Of a stretch of 40,828 bases of DNA, positions 8,603 to 17,527 are shown in pieces (positions within the stretch are counted from its first letter, which is position 1; each line of letters opens with the position of its first letter). The position numbers and the translations under genes are program-made. Source of the DNA: Kiloniellaceae bacterium. GTDB lineage: Bacteria; Pseudomonadota; Alphaproteobacteria; Kiloniellales; J153. The notes under the pieces are model-generated. The model did not search any database, was not told where the DNA came from, and saw only the letters and a program-made list of their open reading frames with translations. The stretch covers positions 1 to 40,828 of the forward strand of contig JAJFGL010000065.1 of NCBI GenBank assembly GCA_021776135.1, in the 5' to 3' direction.

Positions 8603-9494
8603 GGGTTTTCGTCTTTCTGGGCTTGGCGTTCTTCTCGATGAACTCGATTATCTTGCCCGCGACATCGATTCCCGTGGCTTTCTCGACGCCCTCCAAACCG
8701 GGCGAGGAATTGACCTCCATCACGACCGAGCCGTGGTTGGAGCGCAGAAGATCGACACCGCAGACGTTGAGCCCCATTGCCTTGGCTGAACGCACCGCCG
8801 TCGAGCGCTCCTCCGGCGTGATCTTGATCACATCGGCCGAGCCTCCGCGGTGCAGATTTGAGCGAAAATCACCCTCCGCGCCCTTGCGCCGCATGGCGGC
8901 GACAACCTTATCGTCGATCACGAGGCACCGAATATCCTCGCCGCCCGCTTCCTTAATAAATTCCTGGACCAGGATATTAATTTTGGCGCCGCCGAAGGCC
9001 TCGATAACCGATTTGGCCGAGTTATGCGTCTCACCGAGCACCACGCCGATTCCCTGCGTACCTTCCAGAAGTTTGATCACTACTGGTGCCCCGCCCGCGA
9101 TCTCAAGTACGTCATCGGCGAACTTCGCGGAGTTGGCAAAGCCGGTTACCGGCAGGCCGATGCCGTCGCGCGCCAAAAGCTGCAGCGAGCGCAACTTGTC
9201 GCGCGAGCGGCCAATGGCGACCGATTCGTTGACCGGATAGACTCCCATCACCTCAAACTGCCGCAGCACCGCCAAACCGTAAAAGGTCACCGAGGCGCCG
9301 ATCCGTGGGATGACCGCATCGTAACCGGTTAGCTTCTCGCCCTTGTAGCGGAGTTCCGGGCGGTGCGAGGTGATGTTCATGTAGCACTGCAGCGTGTTGA
9401 TGACATCTATGCTGTGCCCGCGTGCCTCCGCCGATTCGATGATACGTTTGTGGGAATAGAGGTTCGCGTTACGAGCCATCATTGCTATCTTCAT
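8589..9494 (-). CDS. rimK: RimK-type ATP-grasp alpha-L-glutamate ligase
   Basis: A 301-residue ATP-grasp ligase of the RimK family, which adds glutamate to the C terminus of ribosomal protein S6 and can make poly-alpha-glutamate. The N-terminal domain ([34 protein letters not shown]) is followed by the ATP-grasp fold: [37 protein letters not shown], and the metal-binding [19 protein letters not shown]. Length and motifs match E. coli RimK (300 aa). A strong AAGGAGG lies eight bases before the ATG at 9494. It is followed by the AstE/AspA-like hydrolase with overlapping ends and preceded by a RimB-like protease, so this looks like a modify-and-demodify cluster. The last residues are basic ([11 protein letters not shown]). 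Confidence 0.94.
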   Translation of the reverse strand: MKIAMMARNANLYSHKRIIESAEARGHSIDVINTLQCYMNITSHRPELRYKGEKLTGYDAVIPRIGASVTFYGLAVLRQFEVMGVYPVNESVAIGRSRDKLRSLQLLARDGIGLPVTGFANSAKFADDVLEIAGGAPVVIKLLEGTQGIGVVLGETHNSAKSVIEAFGGAKINILVQEFIKEAGGEDIRCLVIDDKVVAAMRRKGAEGDFRSNLHRGGSADVIKITPEERSTAVRSAKAMGLNVCGVDLLRSNHGSVVMEVNSSPGLEGVEKATGIDVAGKIIEFIEKNAKPRKTKTRGHG

Positions 9495-9564
9495 TAACTA
9501 ATCCTCCTTGGTTGCGGCCTTTCCAAGGCCCATACGTGGCATCGCGGCCTTTTGCCGGTTGCCG

Positions 9565-10044
9565 TTAAGTGAGCCTGCGGCAATAAGATCTGGCGGGGTC
9601 GACCACGAATTCACCTTTGATCGCGGTGCGGCCAACCAGCATGCGAAAGCCCATTTGATCGCGCTCGGTCAGGGTAATCTCAATCGGCCACTCCATATCG
9701 CCGATGCGGATCGGTGTTTCGATCACGAAACGCTTTTCGCGTTTACCCCCAGAGTTGGTTACCCAACGGTAGTCTTTGGCCGGAACTGTGCAGGTCTTTA
9801 TTGAGGCATCGTCGCGCTGGACCGGATGGATATCGAAGCGGATCCAATCCTCTCCGTTCTTTTGAAGGGGGAGCAAGTTAAAAGCGTGGAGAGCCGAAGT
9901 TCTTGCGCCGGTGTCGACTTTGACCTTGATCCGATCGATGCCGAGTTCAGGCAGCGATGCCCATTCCCGCCACCCGAGTGCAGGTTTCAAAACCTTCTTT
10001 CGTCGTACCTTTTGCGCGCCATTAGATTTAGACACCCTTGGCAC
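9565..10044 (-). CDS. RimB-like ATP-dependent zinc protease / retropepsin-fold protein
   Basis: A 159-residue protein of the family often annotated as ATP-dependent zinc protease or RimK/LysX-associated protein, with an aspartic-protease-like fold. The core motif is VKVDTGARTSALHA (catalytic-type Asp44-Thr45-Gly46). It is followed by KRFVIETPIRIGDMEWPIEITLTERDQMGFRMLVGRTAI, which is conserved in the family, and a terminal VVDPARSY. In Pseudomonas the RimB member cleaves S6 tails added by RimK, which is the best guess for the role here. The start is GTG at 10044, overlapping the end of the upstream gene by 17 bases; a second GTG lies three codons in. The basic N-terminal 20 residues are unusual and could bind RNA or ribosomes. 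Confidence 0.85.
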   Translation of the reverse strand: MPRVSKSNGAQKVRRKKVLKPALGWREWASLPELGIDRIKVKVDTGARTSALHAFNLLPLQKNGEDWIRFDIHPVQRDDASIKTCTVPAKDYRWVTNSGGKREKRFVIETPIRIGDMEWPIEITLTERDQMGFRMLVGRTAIKGEFVVDPARSYCRRLT

Positions 10045-10423
10045 CTAGTTTCGTCTTTCGGACTACCTTCCGCTTAGTGGTGCCGGCCCGCTTAGCCGGT
10101 GGCGGCTTTTCGTTCTCCCGTTCCATCCAGGGCATCATAATTTCGGCTACAGCGTTCTTGGTTACGTGACGATAATTGCGTGTCAGCGACTGATTGATGA
10201 CAGCTACATAGGCTCCTAAATCGACCAATATAAACCCCGCCTCGTAAACTTCCTCTGCGATGTCACTCAGAAATCCATCCGATATTTTCTTTCGCCCGGC
10301 GACCTGATGAAGGAACTTCCGGGAGATCCGGTAGCGTCCGTTCTGCTTGCCGCCAAACTCCAGTTCGTACAGTCCCACGAGTGTAGTCGCCACTGCGCTG
10401 GCCGATTGTCGATTTGGCACCAT
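10028..10423 (-). CDS. Hypothetical protein with lysine/arginine-rich tail, first gene of rimK cluster
   Basis: A 131-residue protein with no family I recognise. The first hundred residues look like a small folded domain of mixed helix and strand (LYELEFGGKQNGRYRISRKF, then ISDGFLSDIAEEVYEAGFIL, VDLGAYVAVINQSLTRNYRHV). The last 25 are strongly basic (PPPAKRAGTTKRKVVRKTK). It is translated ahead of, and overlaps, the RimB-like protease gene, so it belongs to the rimK unit. By position it could be a counterpart of the small regulator RimA of the Pseudomonas rimABK operon, but I see no sequence evidence for this. The basic tail suggests nucleic-acid or ribosome contact. The start is the ATG at 10423, about 60 bases below a likely promoter. 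Confidence 0.72.
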   Translation of the reverse strand: MVPNRQSASAVATTLVGLYELEFGGKQNGRYRISRKFLHQVAGRKKISDGFLSDIAEEVYEAGFILVDLGAYVAVINQSLTRNYRHVTKNAVAEIMMPWMERENEKPPPAKRAGTTKRKVVRKTKLGAKGV

Positions 10424-10941
10424 TGAGTTTCGCAGCCCCCTAAGAACGATTTTGGCACGCGCTGTTGTCTCTATCAGATCTGGCTATATATGGGACCATA
10501 GGCAAAAGATCAAGTTTTATGTTATATGGATGATGAAAATACAGCTATAATGGTAAAATACCAAGCATTTATGCCTCTTTGGATAATGAAGTGAGGCAAG
10601 CCGAGATACACGTGGCCGAACCGTCTTGCCGCCTAGAGCGCTGGAGGAAGACGCAATTCGTCACGTCCTGCCACCTAATGGTGGCCGCGCTCGGGGTCAA
10701 TTGGAGGAATCTGCGAGGGCCCACGAAACCGCGAGGCACATGTTTTTGACCGCACGGAGTCCCGCGCTTTGGAAAGAGCAAGGGTAGTAAAAACGTTGCT
10801 TGGGAATGCCGCGTTGATTGAGCGGAAATCCTGGGGGATCGGTTTTAGACCGGCGCCTAGATCAAATCAAACCGCCGGAACATGGCTCCACCATCGCCAT
10901 TAGGAAAGGTGCCGGTTCCGTTGACCGCCTCGTTTCCAAGC
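10424..10941. other. Intergenic region between rimK cluster and tamB
   Basis: About 500 bases with no convincing gene. The left part (10470-10570) is AT-rich and holds the predicted minus-strand promoter. A plus-strand frame at about 10594-10788 is open and reads RALEEDAIRHVLPPNGGRAR, which faintly recalls the Fis-type DNA-binding end of NtrC-family activators. It has no start codon in a sensible place and no helix-turn-helix that I can complete, so it is at most a decayed fragment. The rest, which is downstream of tamB, shows no clear terminator hairpin. Confidence 0.4.
10485..10513 (-). promoter_or_regulatory. Predicted sigma70-type promoter for the rimK cluster
   Basis: On the minus strand TTGATC (10513-10508) and TATATA (10490-10485) are separated by exactly 17 bases, inside an AT-rich patch that stands out from the GC-rich surroundings. 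The -10 lies about 62 bases before the ATG at 10423. It is found by eye only. Confidence 0.42.
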
Positions 10942-13900
10942 TCAATAGTCCCACTTGAATTTGATGCCGATGTCGCTTTCCCCGGTCGTGCCGGTTTCGC
11001 TCTCGACCGAGATGTTGGGTGTCAATTCGATCTCGACGCCCACGGCGCCAGCGTTGTCGGTGACACCCTTTTTCACTCCGACATAAATGTCTTCTCTTAA
11101 GTATTTCCCGGCTGTTACTCCGGGTCCTCCAGCTTCCCCCGGCCCGGCCGTCTCGATCCGGAGGACATCGACACCCAACAAGCTGCGGGCAAAGTCGAGC
11201 GGACCAAGCCCACCTCCGGCGCCGGTCAGTTCGGCAGCGGCCGCGGCAAGTTGCGCCGCCTCTATGGCGCCTAGTTGTGCGGCGCTCCTGTTAAAAAGAA
11301 TCCGTGATACGATCTCGTCCTGAGGCAATTCCGGTACCGAGGCTAGCGAAATCGACGGATTTGTCGCCGGGCCGCTAACCCGCGCCGTCACGGTCAAGTC
11401 CTTAGCCCTGTGTTCGGCAAGGATGTCAAGTTCCGGGGTGGCATTCGTATCTCCAGGAAACCGTACACTGCCGCTCTTAAGTCGAAAGGTTTTTGTCAGC
11501 ACGGACAATTGTCCGCGCACTATCGACAGATCGCCCTCGATGATCGGTTCCTGTGCCGTGCCCGTCACTTTCAGGTCGCCGGACCATTCTGAATCCAGGC
11601 CGCGGCCCCGGACAAAGACCCGGCGGGGCATCGCCACAGCGACATCGAGCATTATCTCTGGCCCGGCCCCGTTCTTCTTTACGTCGTCGCGAAAGATCTC
11701 TGTCTTCCCGGAGGTGTCGGTTTCAATGACGTTCAGAGAGGTCACCTCGGCAGGCAAGCGGTCGATGATCCGCACTTCGACAGAGCGCGTCTCGAATTGC
11801 CCCGTCAACGAAGCACGTTCCAGAGCCCCCTCGAACGATAGGTGTCCGTCGGATACGGCGGTCACATCGTCCCGCCGAACCAGGGCAAACTCCGTCATGT
11901 TGGTTTCGAACTTAAACGGATACCCTTGCTCAGAGGCGATGGCGACCTCTGCGGTCGCCGAGAGCCGTCCCTTCGCGCCATCATTCCCGGTGAACCGGGT
12001 CAGCGTAGCACGGTTGTCCTCGACATCGAGGGCGATCTCGATATCCCTTATGAGCGTGCCAATCTCCAAATTCTCATATTCGCCGGCGGTTAGTCGCAAC
12101 GACCCTGAAACCTCCGGCGCGGCCAGGCTGCCCGCTAGTACCGCGGTGATCTCGCTCGCGCCGGCCATGCGGTGGCTTGCCAACGGCACCAGAGACCACA
12201 CAGACGCCATGTCGCCCTGCCAGGAGAGACGCGCGGAGATTGGCTCGCCGTCGGGTACCGTGAACGCCAGACGATCCGCATCGAGGCGGAGCGGTAGCTC
12301 GGCATCAAGCATGGCGTCGCGCTCGGGCATCCCGGTGAGCCGGCCGGTAATTTTCAGGCGCCGATCACGCCATTGTCCCGAAACGTCGAGGCCGAGCGGC
12401 GGTACGCCGTCGGCCGCCGCGATCTTCAGATTGCTTGCATCGAGGCGTCCTTCGCCGGATGGGTTGGCGAGCGGCCCATCGACCTTGATCGAACCGGTCA
12501 CGGTTCCGGTCGCGCCGCCCGCCGGCGACAGTGACGCCAAGCTTGCGATCGGCAACCCATCGACCGTGAGCTCGCCAGAGACACGTTTTGAATCAATTCG
12601 GGCACTCCCACTTATGCGGGCCGGACCGAAATCCAGATCTAGCCTGCTCAGGTCGAAGGCGCCGGGCCGCTGCGTAAGTTTTACTGGTTCTCGCAGCTTC
12701 AGGGTATTTCCGAGGGCTCGTCCCTGCGCTGTCTCAAGCTCGAGCGAAAGCAGGTTTCGGTCGATGTGAAGGCTGCCTATCGCATCCAAAACCAGCGGAT
12801 CCCGGAACGCGCCGGCTGTTTGCAGATGTAGGACCACATCCGCCCTATTGCCCTCGCCACTCAACGACAGCCGGTCAAGTTGAAGTTCGCCAAAAGTGAC
12901 CTTTTCCGCCTCAACCGCCGCGCGTCCCGCGAGTGTGTCCATTAGATCGGTCGCGCGCAGGGTAACCGCTACGCTCTCGGCCCGCAGCGCCTGCTCGCCT
13001 TCCGGCCGCCAGATCATTTCCGTCAGATTGCCCTTGAAATCGGCGGTCTGCCGTCGGCCGTTACCGGAAAGATCCAGCTTGGCGGTCGCGGCGCCACTTC
13101 CCTGCAGGCCAGCCAGGGCGAGCCAGGGGGCAAGGCTCTCGGCTTTGATGTTGAGTGAGCCCTTCAACGGAGTTCCGTTTATTGGTGCGGTCAGTGTACC
13201 CTCGGCGGTCGCGCCCTGACTGTGCACCCGTAAGTCCGTCAACTGGAGCTCCGGATCCGCGAAGACAAAATCGGCGCTGGCCTCGAGCTGCCCGATTGAT
13301 GGAGCGGCGCTTAGAGTGACATGGCCATTCGGGGTATTCGGCAGGTTCTCGGCGCTAAAGGTCAGATCGATCCGTTCTATGGCTGCGTCCTTAATCCGGC
13401 CATTTGTCATGGCAAGGCGACCCTTGATGCTAGGATTCCCGGCGTATCCCTCCAATCGACCTTGAAGGTCCACGCGGCCGGCGATCCGAAACCCAAATGG
13501 ATCAGAGAGCACCGAGGTATCCGCGACCGTCAGGCCATAGCTGGCCTCAATCCGCTCGAAGTTGCCGGTGAGTGCCGCCTCGCCGACGAGCCGGGAGGCC
13601 GGGGTCTCGACCCTGAGGCCGGCGAGCGTTAGCCCAGCGTCCGGACGGAACGCAAGATCGGTAGCCACGGTCGCCCGCCCGCCAAACAGGGCGTTGGCGA
13701 TATCGTCAGCAAGTTTGACTTCGATGAGTTCGCCGGCCAGCTTGGCGGTCAATTTTTCGCCAAAATCAGTTACCGTAGCCTGCATCGCGAGATCCCCGCG
13801 GCCTTGCACGGTCATGCCGACCAGGGGGCTCAGCCCCGCCAGGTCGCCCAAGGAAATCCGCACATCGGCTTCGACCGTGCCATCGGCCAACCCGAAGGCG

Positions 13901-15327
13901 CCGGTTCCTGAAACCTCATTCGCCCCGGCCTGTACGAACACCTCGCTTGCGTCCAGCAAAGCGTTGTCGAGATCGAGGATGCCCGCGACGCGCCAAGCGA
14001 AGCGTCGGCCGAGCAGGGGCTCGAGGCTGGTCAAGGCCTCCCCCGTCAGGTCTTCGACCTCCCCATTCGCGGTGACGGTGCCCTTGGCGGCCCCTTGATT
14101 CAGAGGGCGTTCAGGCACGAACGTAAACCGGCCCGTCACTTGCTGGGCGTCGACGCCGGGCGCGGTCAGCCGCTGGATCGACACGGCGGCGGTAATCTTG
14201 GGCTGAAGCACAGGGCCGCTCACCTTGGCTTCAAGATCAATACCATCCGCCGTGCCGCCGGGGACGAGGCTTTCGGCAACCACCGGATCTTTGATGCGGA
14301 CGGTCGCATGGGCATTGACTGTGAGATCGGGGAACGCCAGATGGCCTTGGGTGTCCAACCGGATGGCCGGCCCATCGAGGTGGGCTCGCTCCACCGTCAG
14401 GACCCGGTCGCGATTCCATTGGCCCCGCACCTCGAATTCGAGATCACCGGCGAGCAGACGCCAGGGAATCTGTTCGGCCGATCGTGTGGACAGGGCGGAT
14501 CCGGCAATTCGGAACTGTATGCCGTCCCGTCGGCTCAGCGCCAATTCCGCCGCCAGCGAGCCCAGATCGTCGAACGAGACCGTCGTGTCGCCGCGCCAGT
14601 CATCGAGGGTGCCGTCGCCCGAAAGATTTGCGGCGACGGCAGGTAGCTCCGGCAGGTCAAGCGCCCGTGCGATAAGCCCGCCGGCTGGTTCGTTCACCGC
14701 GACGTCAAGGGTTAAGCGGTCATCGCGGGGTGCGTAGACAGCTCTTGCCTCAGCACGGCCGAAGGTGCCGTCTGTGCGCTCCACGACCAGGGAGGAGGTG
14801 AGCTTATCGGCGTCTCCGGACGCGGCCTTTCCGGCAATACGGAACGATGCAGGTTGCCCTAGCACAGACGTCCCCAGAGTTACGTCCTCGACCGAAAACT
14901 GCTCGATCGTGACGCGGAAGGGCAGTGAGGGAAAGCCCAGTTGGCCGTCGTTGGCCTGACTCTCTGCGGTCTCTGGTGGACGGGCGACCTCTAAGTCGGC
15001 AACGTGCAGCGCGGTGACGTGGAGCTTGCCCGAAAAAAGCTCGAGTGGACGCCAGTCGATCTCTACGGCAGTTGCGTTCAGCCACGGTCCGGCCCTGTCG
15101 CGGACAGAAAGCCCCAGAAGCCGGATCCCTTGAGGCAGCCGGCCCTCAAGTCGATCGAAGGAGACTTCGGTCTCTCCCGGCGTGCTCAACGCCGCCGCCG
15201 CAGTGCGGGCGATCCAGGCCCGCCCCGCCTCGCTCTGCACCAAGCCGTAGGCGCCGAGGATAGCCAAACCTAGGGTAAGCAGCATCCCGCCGCCAATCGC
15301 AAGCCGACGCATCACGCGCCTTGTCAT
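10942..15327 (-). CDS. tamB: Translocation and assembly module inner-membrane protein TamB
   Basis: A 1461-residue AsmA-like bridge protein. It has a single N-terminal anchor (about residues 7-28, LAIGGGMLLTLGLAILGAYG), then more than a thousand residues of repetitive beta-strand sequence forming the periplasm-spanning groove. The conserved TamB (DUF490) C-terminal domain follows at about 1080-1461, with LPQDEIVSRILFNRSAAQLG and GKYLREDIYVGVKKGVT and a terminal KFKWDY. TamB works with TamA in outer-membrane protein assembly and, in recent work, in phospholipid transport to the outer membrane. The start ATG at 15327 has AGAGG just upstream. It follows tamA by 17 bases on the same strand, an operon as in most proteobacteria. 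The size is normal for alphaproteobacteria. Confidence 0.95.
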   Translation of the reverse strand: MTRRVMRRLAIGGGMLLTLGLAILGAYGLVQSEAGRAWIARTAAAALSTPGETEVSFDRLEGRLPQGIRLLGLSVRDRAGPWLNATAVEIDWRPLELFSGKLHVTALHVADLEVARPPETAESQANDGQLGFPSLPFRVTIEQFSVEDVTLGTSVLGQPASFRIAGKAASGDADKLTSSLVVERTDGTFGRAEARAVYAPRDDRLTLDVAVNEPAGGLIARALDLPELPAVAANLSGDGTLDDWRGDTTVSFDDLGSLAAELALSRRDGIQFRIAGSALSTRSAEQIPWRLLAGDLEFEVRGQWNRDRVLTVERAHLDGPAIRLDTQGHLAFPDLTVNAHATVRIKDPVVAESLVPGGTADGIDLEAKVSGPVLQPKITAAVSIQRLTAPGVDAQQVTGRFTFVPERPLNQGAAKGTVTANGEVEDLTGEALTSLEPLLGRRFAWRVAGILDLDNALLDASEVFVQAGANEVSGTGAFGLADGTVEADVRISLGDLAGLSPLVGMTVQGRGDLAMQATVTDFGEKLTAKLAGELIEVKLADDIANALFGGRATVATDLAFRPDAGLTLAGLRVETPASRLVGEAALTGNFERIEASYGLTVADTSVLSDPFGFRIAGRVDLQGRLEGYAGNPSIKGRLAMTNGRIKDAAIERIDLTFSAENLPNTPNGHVTLSAAPSIGQLEASADFVFADPELQLTDLRVHSQGATAEGTLTAPINGTPLKGSLNIKAESLAPWLALAGLQGSGAATAKLDLSGNGRRQTADFKGNLTEMIWRPEGEQALRAESVAVTLRATDLMDTLAGRAAVEAEKVTFGELQLDRLSLSGEGNRADVVLHLQTAGAFRDPLVLDAIGSLHIDRNLLSLELETAQGRALGNTLKLREPVKLTQRPGAFDLSRLDLDFGPARISGSARIDSKRVSGELTVDGLPIASLASLSPAGGATGTVTGSIKVDGPLANPSGEGRLDASNLKIAAADGVPPLGLDVSGQWRDRRLKITGRLTGMPERDAMLDAELPLRLDADRLAFTVPDGEPISARLSWQGDMASVWSLVPLASHRMAGASEITAVLAGSLAAPEVSGSLRLTAGEYENLEIGTLIRDIEIALDVEDNRATLTRFTGNDGAKGRLSATAEVAIASEQGYPFKFETNMTEFALVRRDDVTAVSDGHLSFEGALERASLTGQFETRSVEVRIIDRLPAEVTSLNVIETDTSGKTEIFRDDVKKNGAGPEIMLDVAVAMPRRVFVRGRGLDSEWSGDLKVTGTAQEPIIEGDLSIVRGQLSVLTKTFRLKSGSVRFPGDTNATPELDILAEHRAKDLTVTARVSGPATNPSISLASVPELPQDEIVSRILFNRSAAQLGAIEAAQLAAAAAELTGAGGGLGPLDFARSLLGVDVLRIETAGPGEAGGPGVTAGKYLREDIYVGVKKGVTDNAGAVGVEIELTPNISVESETGTTGESDIGIKFKWDY

Positions 15328-15344
15328 AACCTCTTGTCCGCTAC

Positions 15345-17243
15345 TCAGAATGCCTGGCCAAGGCTGATGTAGAACTGGAAGCCATCATCTATATTGCGCT
15401 TGTTGAGCGGCACCGCAAGATCCACGCGAAGCGGTCCAAAATCACTGAAATAGCGGCCGCCGAGCCCAGCTGCCCAGCGAAACGTCTGATCGAAGTCCGG
15501 ATATGGCGAATCGGAGACCATGCCTCCGTCGACGAATGGCACCAGGCCGACCCGTTCGGTCACCCGAAACCGAACCTCGGCATTGAGCTCCACAATTGAG
15601 CGGCCGCCGAGCGGGTCGTTTTCGCTGTCGAGCGGGCTGACGCTCTGGAATTCGAACCCCCGGATCGAGCCGCCGCCACCGGCATAGAAACGCTTGTTCG
15701 CCGGAACCGATTCGGTTTCCTCTCCCAGGATCGAACCTAATTTGACACGCCCGGCGAGAACAAAGCGCCTGTCGCGGTCAACTGCATAGTAGGCGGATCC
15801 CGTGACCGTCCCGACTGTAAAGAGCAGGCTGTCGCTGTTCTTTCCGAGGTAAGGAGTCAAGGCCAGGTTTAGCCGCGTGCCTTGGGTCGGATTCAACGGT
15901 TCCACCGTCGTATCCCGAGCGCCCCTGACCGGCAGGCCAAAGAGCTGAAAGGTCTCTTCGCCTTGCTCGTCCTCGAGAATACTGTACTCGCCGGAAACCC
16001 CGCTGCTCACCCGCCAATTCTTGCCAAAAGGACGCTCCAGGCCAAGCGCGCCGCTCAGGCTCTGTTCCTCGAAGGCATCGGTGTTGCGGTTACTCGCCGT
16101 AACGTTGGCCAACAAGACCTGATCGCGCTTAAGGAAACCCGGTTTTCGAAAATCGGCCTCTAGCGACTGCTCGATCTCGGCGCCGGTGAGCGTGAGGCGA
16201 AACCGTTCGTTGCGCTCGAAAAAATTACGATGTTCCCAGAAAACCTCGCCACCAAGGCCCTCGCTGGTGGAAAAGCTCGCACCGAAGCCGATCGAACGAT
16301 GTTTTCCTTCGACCAGCGCGACTGTCATTGGAAGCTTGGCTTCCGGACCGACCTCTGTTTTGGGCGTAAGACCGACCGATGCGAACAGTCCGGTTTTCGA
16401 GAGCGCACTGCGCGTCGCGTCAACCTTGGCACGGTCGTATGGTTCGCCCTCCGTCCACGCAATCAGACCGCGCACGTAGTCTTCCTCGACGGTGCTGAGC
16501 CCCTCGATGGTCACAGCGCCGAAACGGGCGAAGGGACCGGCGTCCACCGCCAGCGAGGCCGTCATCGTCGTCGTGCCGTGATCGACGAAAGTTTTCCGGT
16601 CCAGCACCTTGGCCAGGGGATAGCCCCGGCCGGCCAGAATATCGAGCAACGCCCGCTGGGCCGCCAATATTGCCGGCGCACGGGCCGGCATGCCGATGTG
16701 CAAGCCGAGGTCTTCGAGGTTCGGCTGCACGCCCGCCTCAGGCGGCGATGAATTTTCGTAACGTACTTCATAGTCGGCAAGCAGGTATTGAATGCCGGTC
16801 GACACCTCAACGGTGACCTTGACCGGCTTGATACCGTGGTCGATGTCGTGCCGAACTTGGGCGGCATAAAACCCGTCAGACCTTAGGGTTTTTTGCAGGC
16901 GTTCGACGTCGCTATTTGCGCGATGTCGCAGTGCGCCTGAAGTCGCTGGTGGCCGGTCCTTAAGGGCAACCAATTGGGACGAACTCTCAAGCAGCTCCTG
17001 AAGATCCGGTTCGGGCACGCCGGCGATGGAGACGTCGTAGGCGATGCCCGGCGACTGTTCGGTGATCGGCTCCGCGGCCGTTTCCCGATCCTCGTTCTCG
17101 GTCTCCTCGCTCACTATTCCTCGGGAGCGAAGTTCGGCACAAGCCATCAAGGTCATGCTCAAAACGACGATCATCACGACCCGAAAGCCGGTCGAGAGCC
17201 TGCCACAAATGGAGTTCGGGTCGATCAGTTCCATTATGACCAT
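15345..17243 (-). CDS. tamA: Translocation and assembly module outer-membrane protein TamA
   Basis: A 632-residue Omp85/BamA-superfamily protein with POTRA domains at about residues 70-330 and a 16-strand beta barrel from about 335 to the C terminus. The barrel motif GGGGSIRGF lies near 522-530, and the last residues FQFYISLGQAF end in Phe as outer-membrane barrels do. It pairs with TamB encoded 17 bases downstream. The N terminus is odd: after a hydrophobic run it reads VVLSMTLMACAEL with a cysteine at residue 35, close to a lipobox (LMAC), followed by an acidic linker. TamA may therefore be lipidated here instead of having a plain Sec signal. The start is the ATG at 17243; MELIDPN at residue 4 is an alternative. 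Confidence 0.94.
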   Translation of the reverse strand: MVIMELIDPNSICGRLSTGFRVVMIVVLSMTLMACAELRSRGIVSEETENEDRETAAEPITEQSPGIAYDVSIAGVPEPDLQELLESSSQLVALKDRPPATSGALRHRANSDVERLQKTLRSDGFYAAQVRHDIDHGIKPVKVTVEVSTGIQYLLADYEVRYENSSPPEAGVQPNLEDLGLHIGMPARAPAILAAQRALLDILAGRGYPLAKVLDRKTFVDHGTTTMTASLAVDAGPFARFGAVTIEGLSTVEEDYVRGLIAWTEGEPYDRAKVDATRSALSKTGLFASVGLTPKTEVGPEAKLPMTVALVEGKHRSIGFGASFSTSEGLGGEVFWEHRNFFERNERFRLTLTGAEIEQSLEADFRKPGFLKRDQVLLANVTASNRNTDAFEEQSLSGALGLERPFGKNWRVSSGVSGEYSILEDEQGEETFQLFGLPVRGARDTTVEPLNPTQGTRLNLALTPYLGKNSDSLLFTVGTVTGSAYYAVDRDRRFVLAGRVKLGSILGEETESVPANKRFYAGGGGSIRGFEFQSVSPLDSENDPLGGRSIVELNAEVRFRVTERVGLVPFVDGGMVSDSPYPDFDQTFRWAAGLGGRYFSDFGPLRVDLAVPLNKRNIDDGFQFYISLGQAF

Positions 17244-17473
17244 ATCTAACCGAAAGGCTGTTTGGGTTTAGCATTCGCCCTACATTGCGGTATGCCTGTT
17301 TGGTATTCCCCATGCTTGGCCTATTTGCGCAGCCTTCCCTCTAGTAGGCAAGTGACGCAGTATAACGTTCATTCTGTCGGCAAGCGCCAACGGATGCTTG
17401 CGGCGATAACTCCTCGTGTCCGCATTTGGGGATTGATCGGTGACTTTTCGCCCGGGGCGTGGTATTTTGATCA

Positions 17474-17526
17474 AAAGCCTGTCGGCTGTAGCCATTTAAA
17501 GCCTGTCGGCTGTAGCCGCTGTAGCC
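17474..17526. repeat. Two 20-bp direct repeats, period 24, upstream of the 17528 gene
   Basis: AAAGCCTGTCGGCTGTAGCC occurs at 17474-17493 and again at 17498-17517, and GCTGTAGCC is found a third time at 17518-17526, ending one base before the ATG at 17528. The 284-base gap 17244-17527 between the divergent tamA and the 17528 gene holds nothing else that I can name. A spacing of 24 bases is slightly over two helical turns, so this could be a regulator site, or a simple tandem duplication. Confidence 0.8.
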
Positions 17527-17527
17527 A

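Noticed and set aside
10594-10788. Possible Fis-type helix-turn-helix fragment on the plus strand
   Set aside because: The likeness stops after LEEDAIRHVL; no proper recognition helix follows and there is no start, so it is too weak to call.
11423-12769. Plus-strand open frame of 448 codons inside tamB
   Set aside because: The Ser/Arg/Pro-rich translation is typical of reverse-frame readings of GC-rich beta-repeat genes, and tamB is certain on the other strand.
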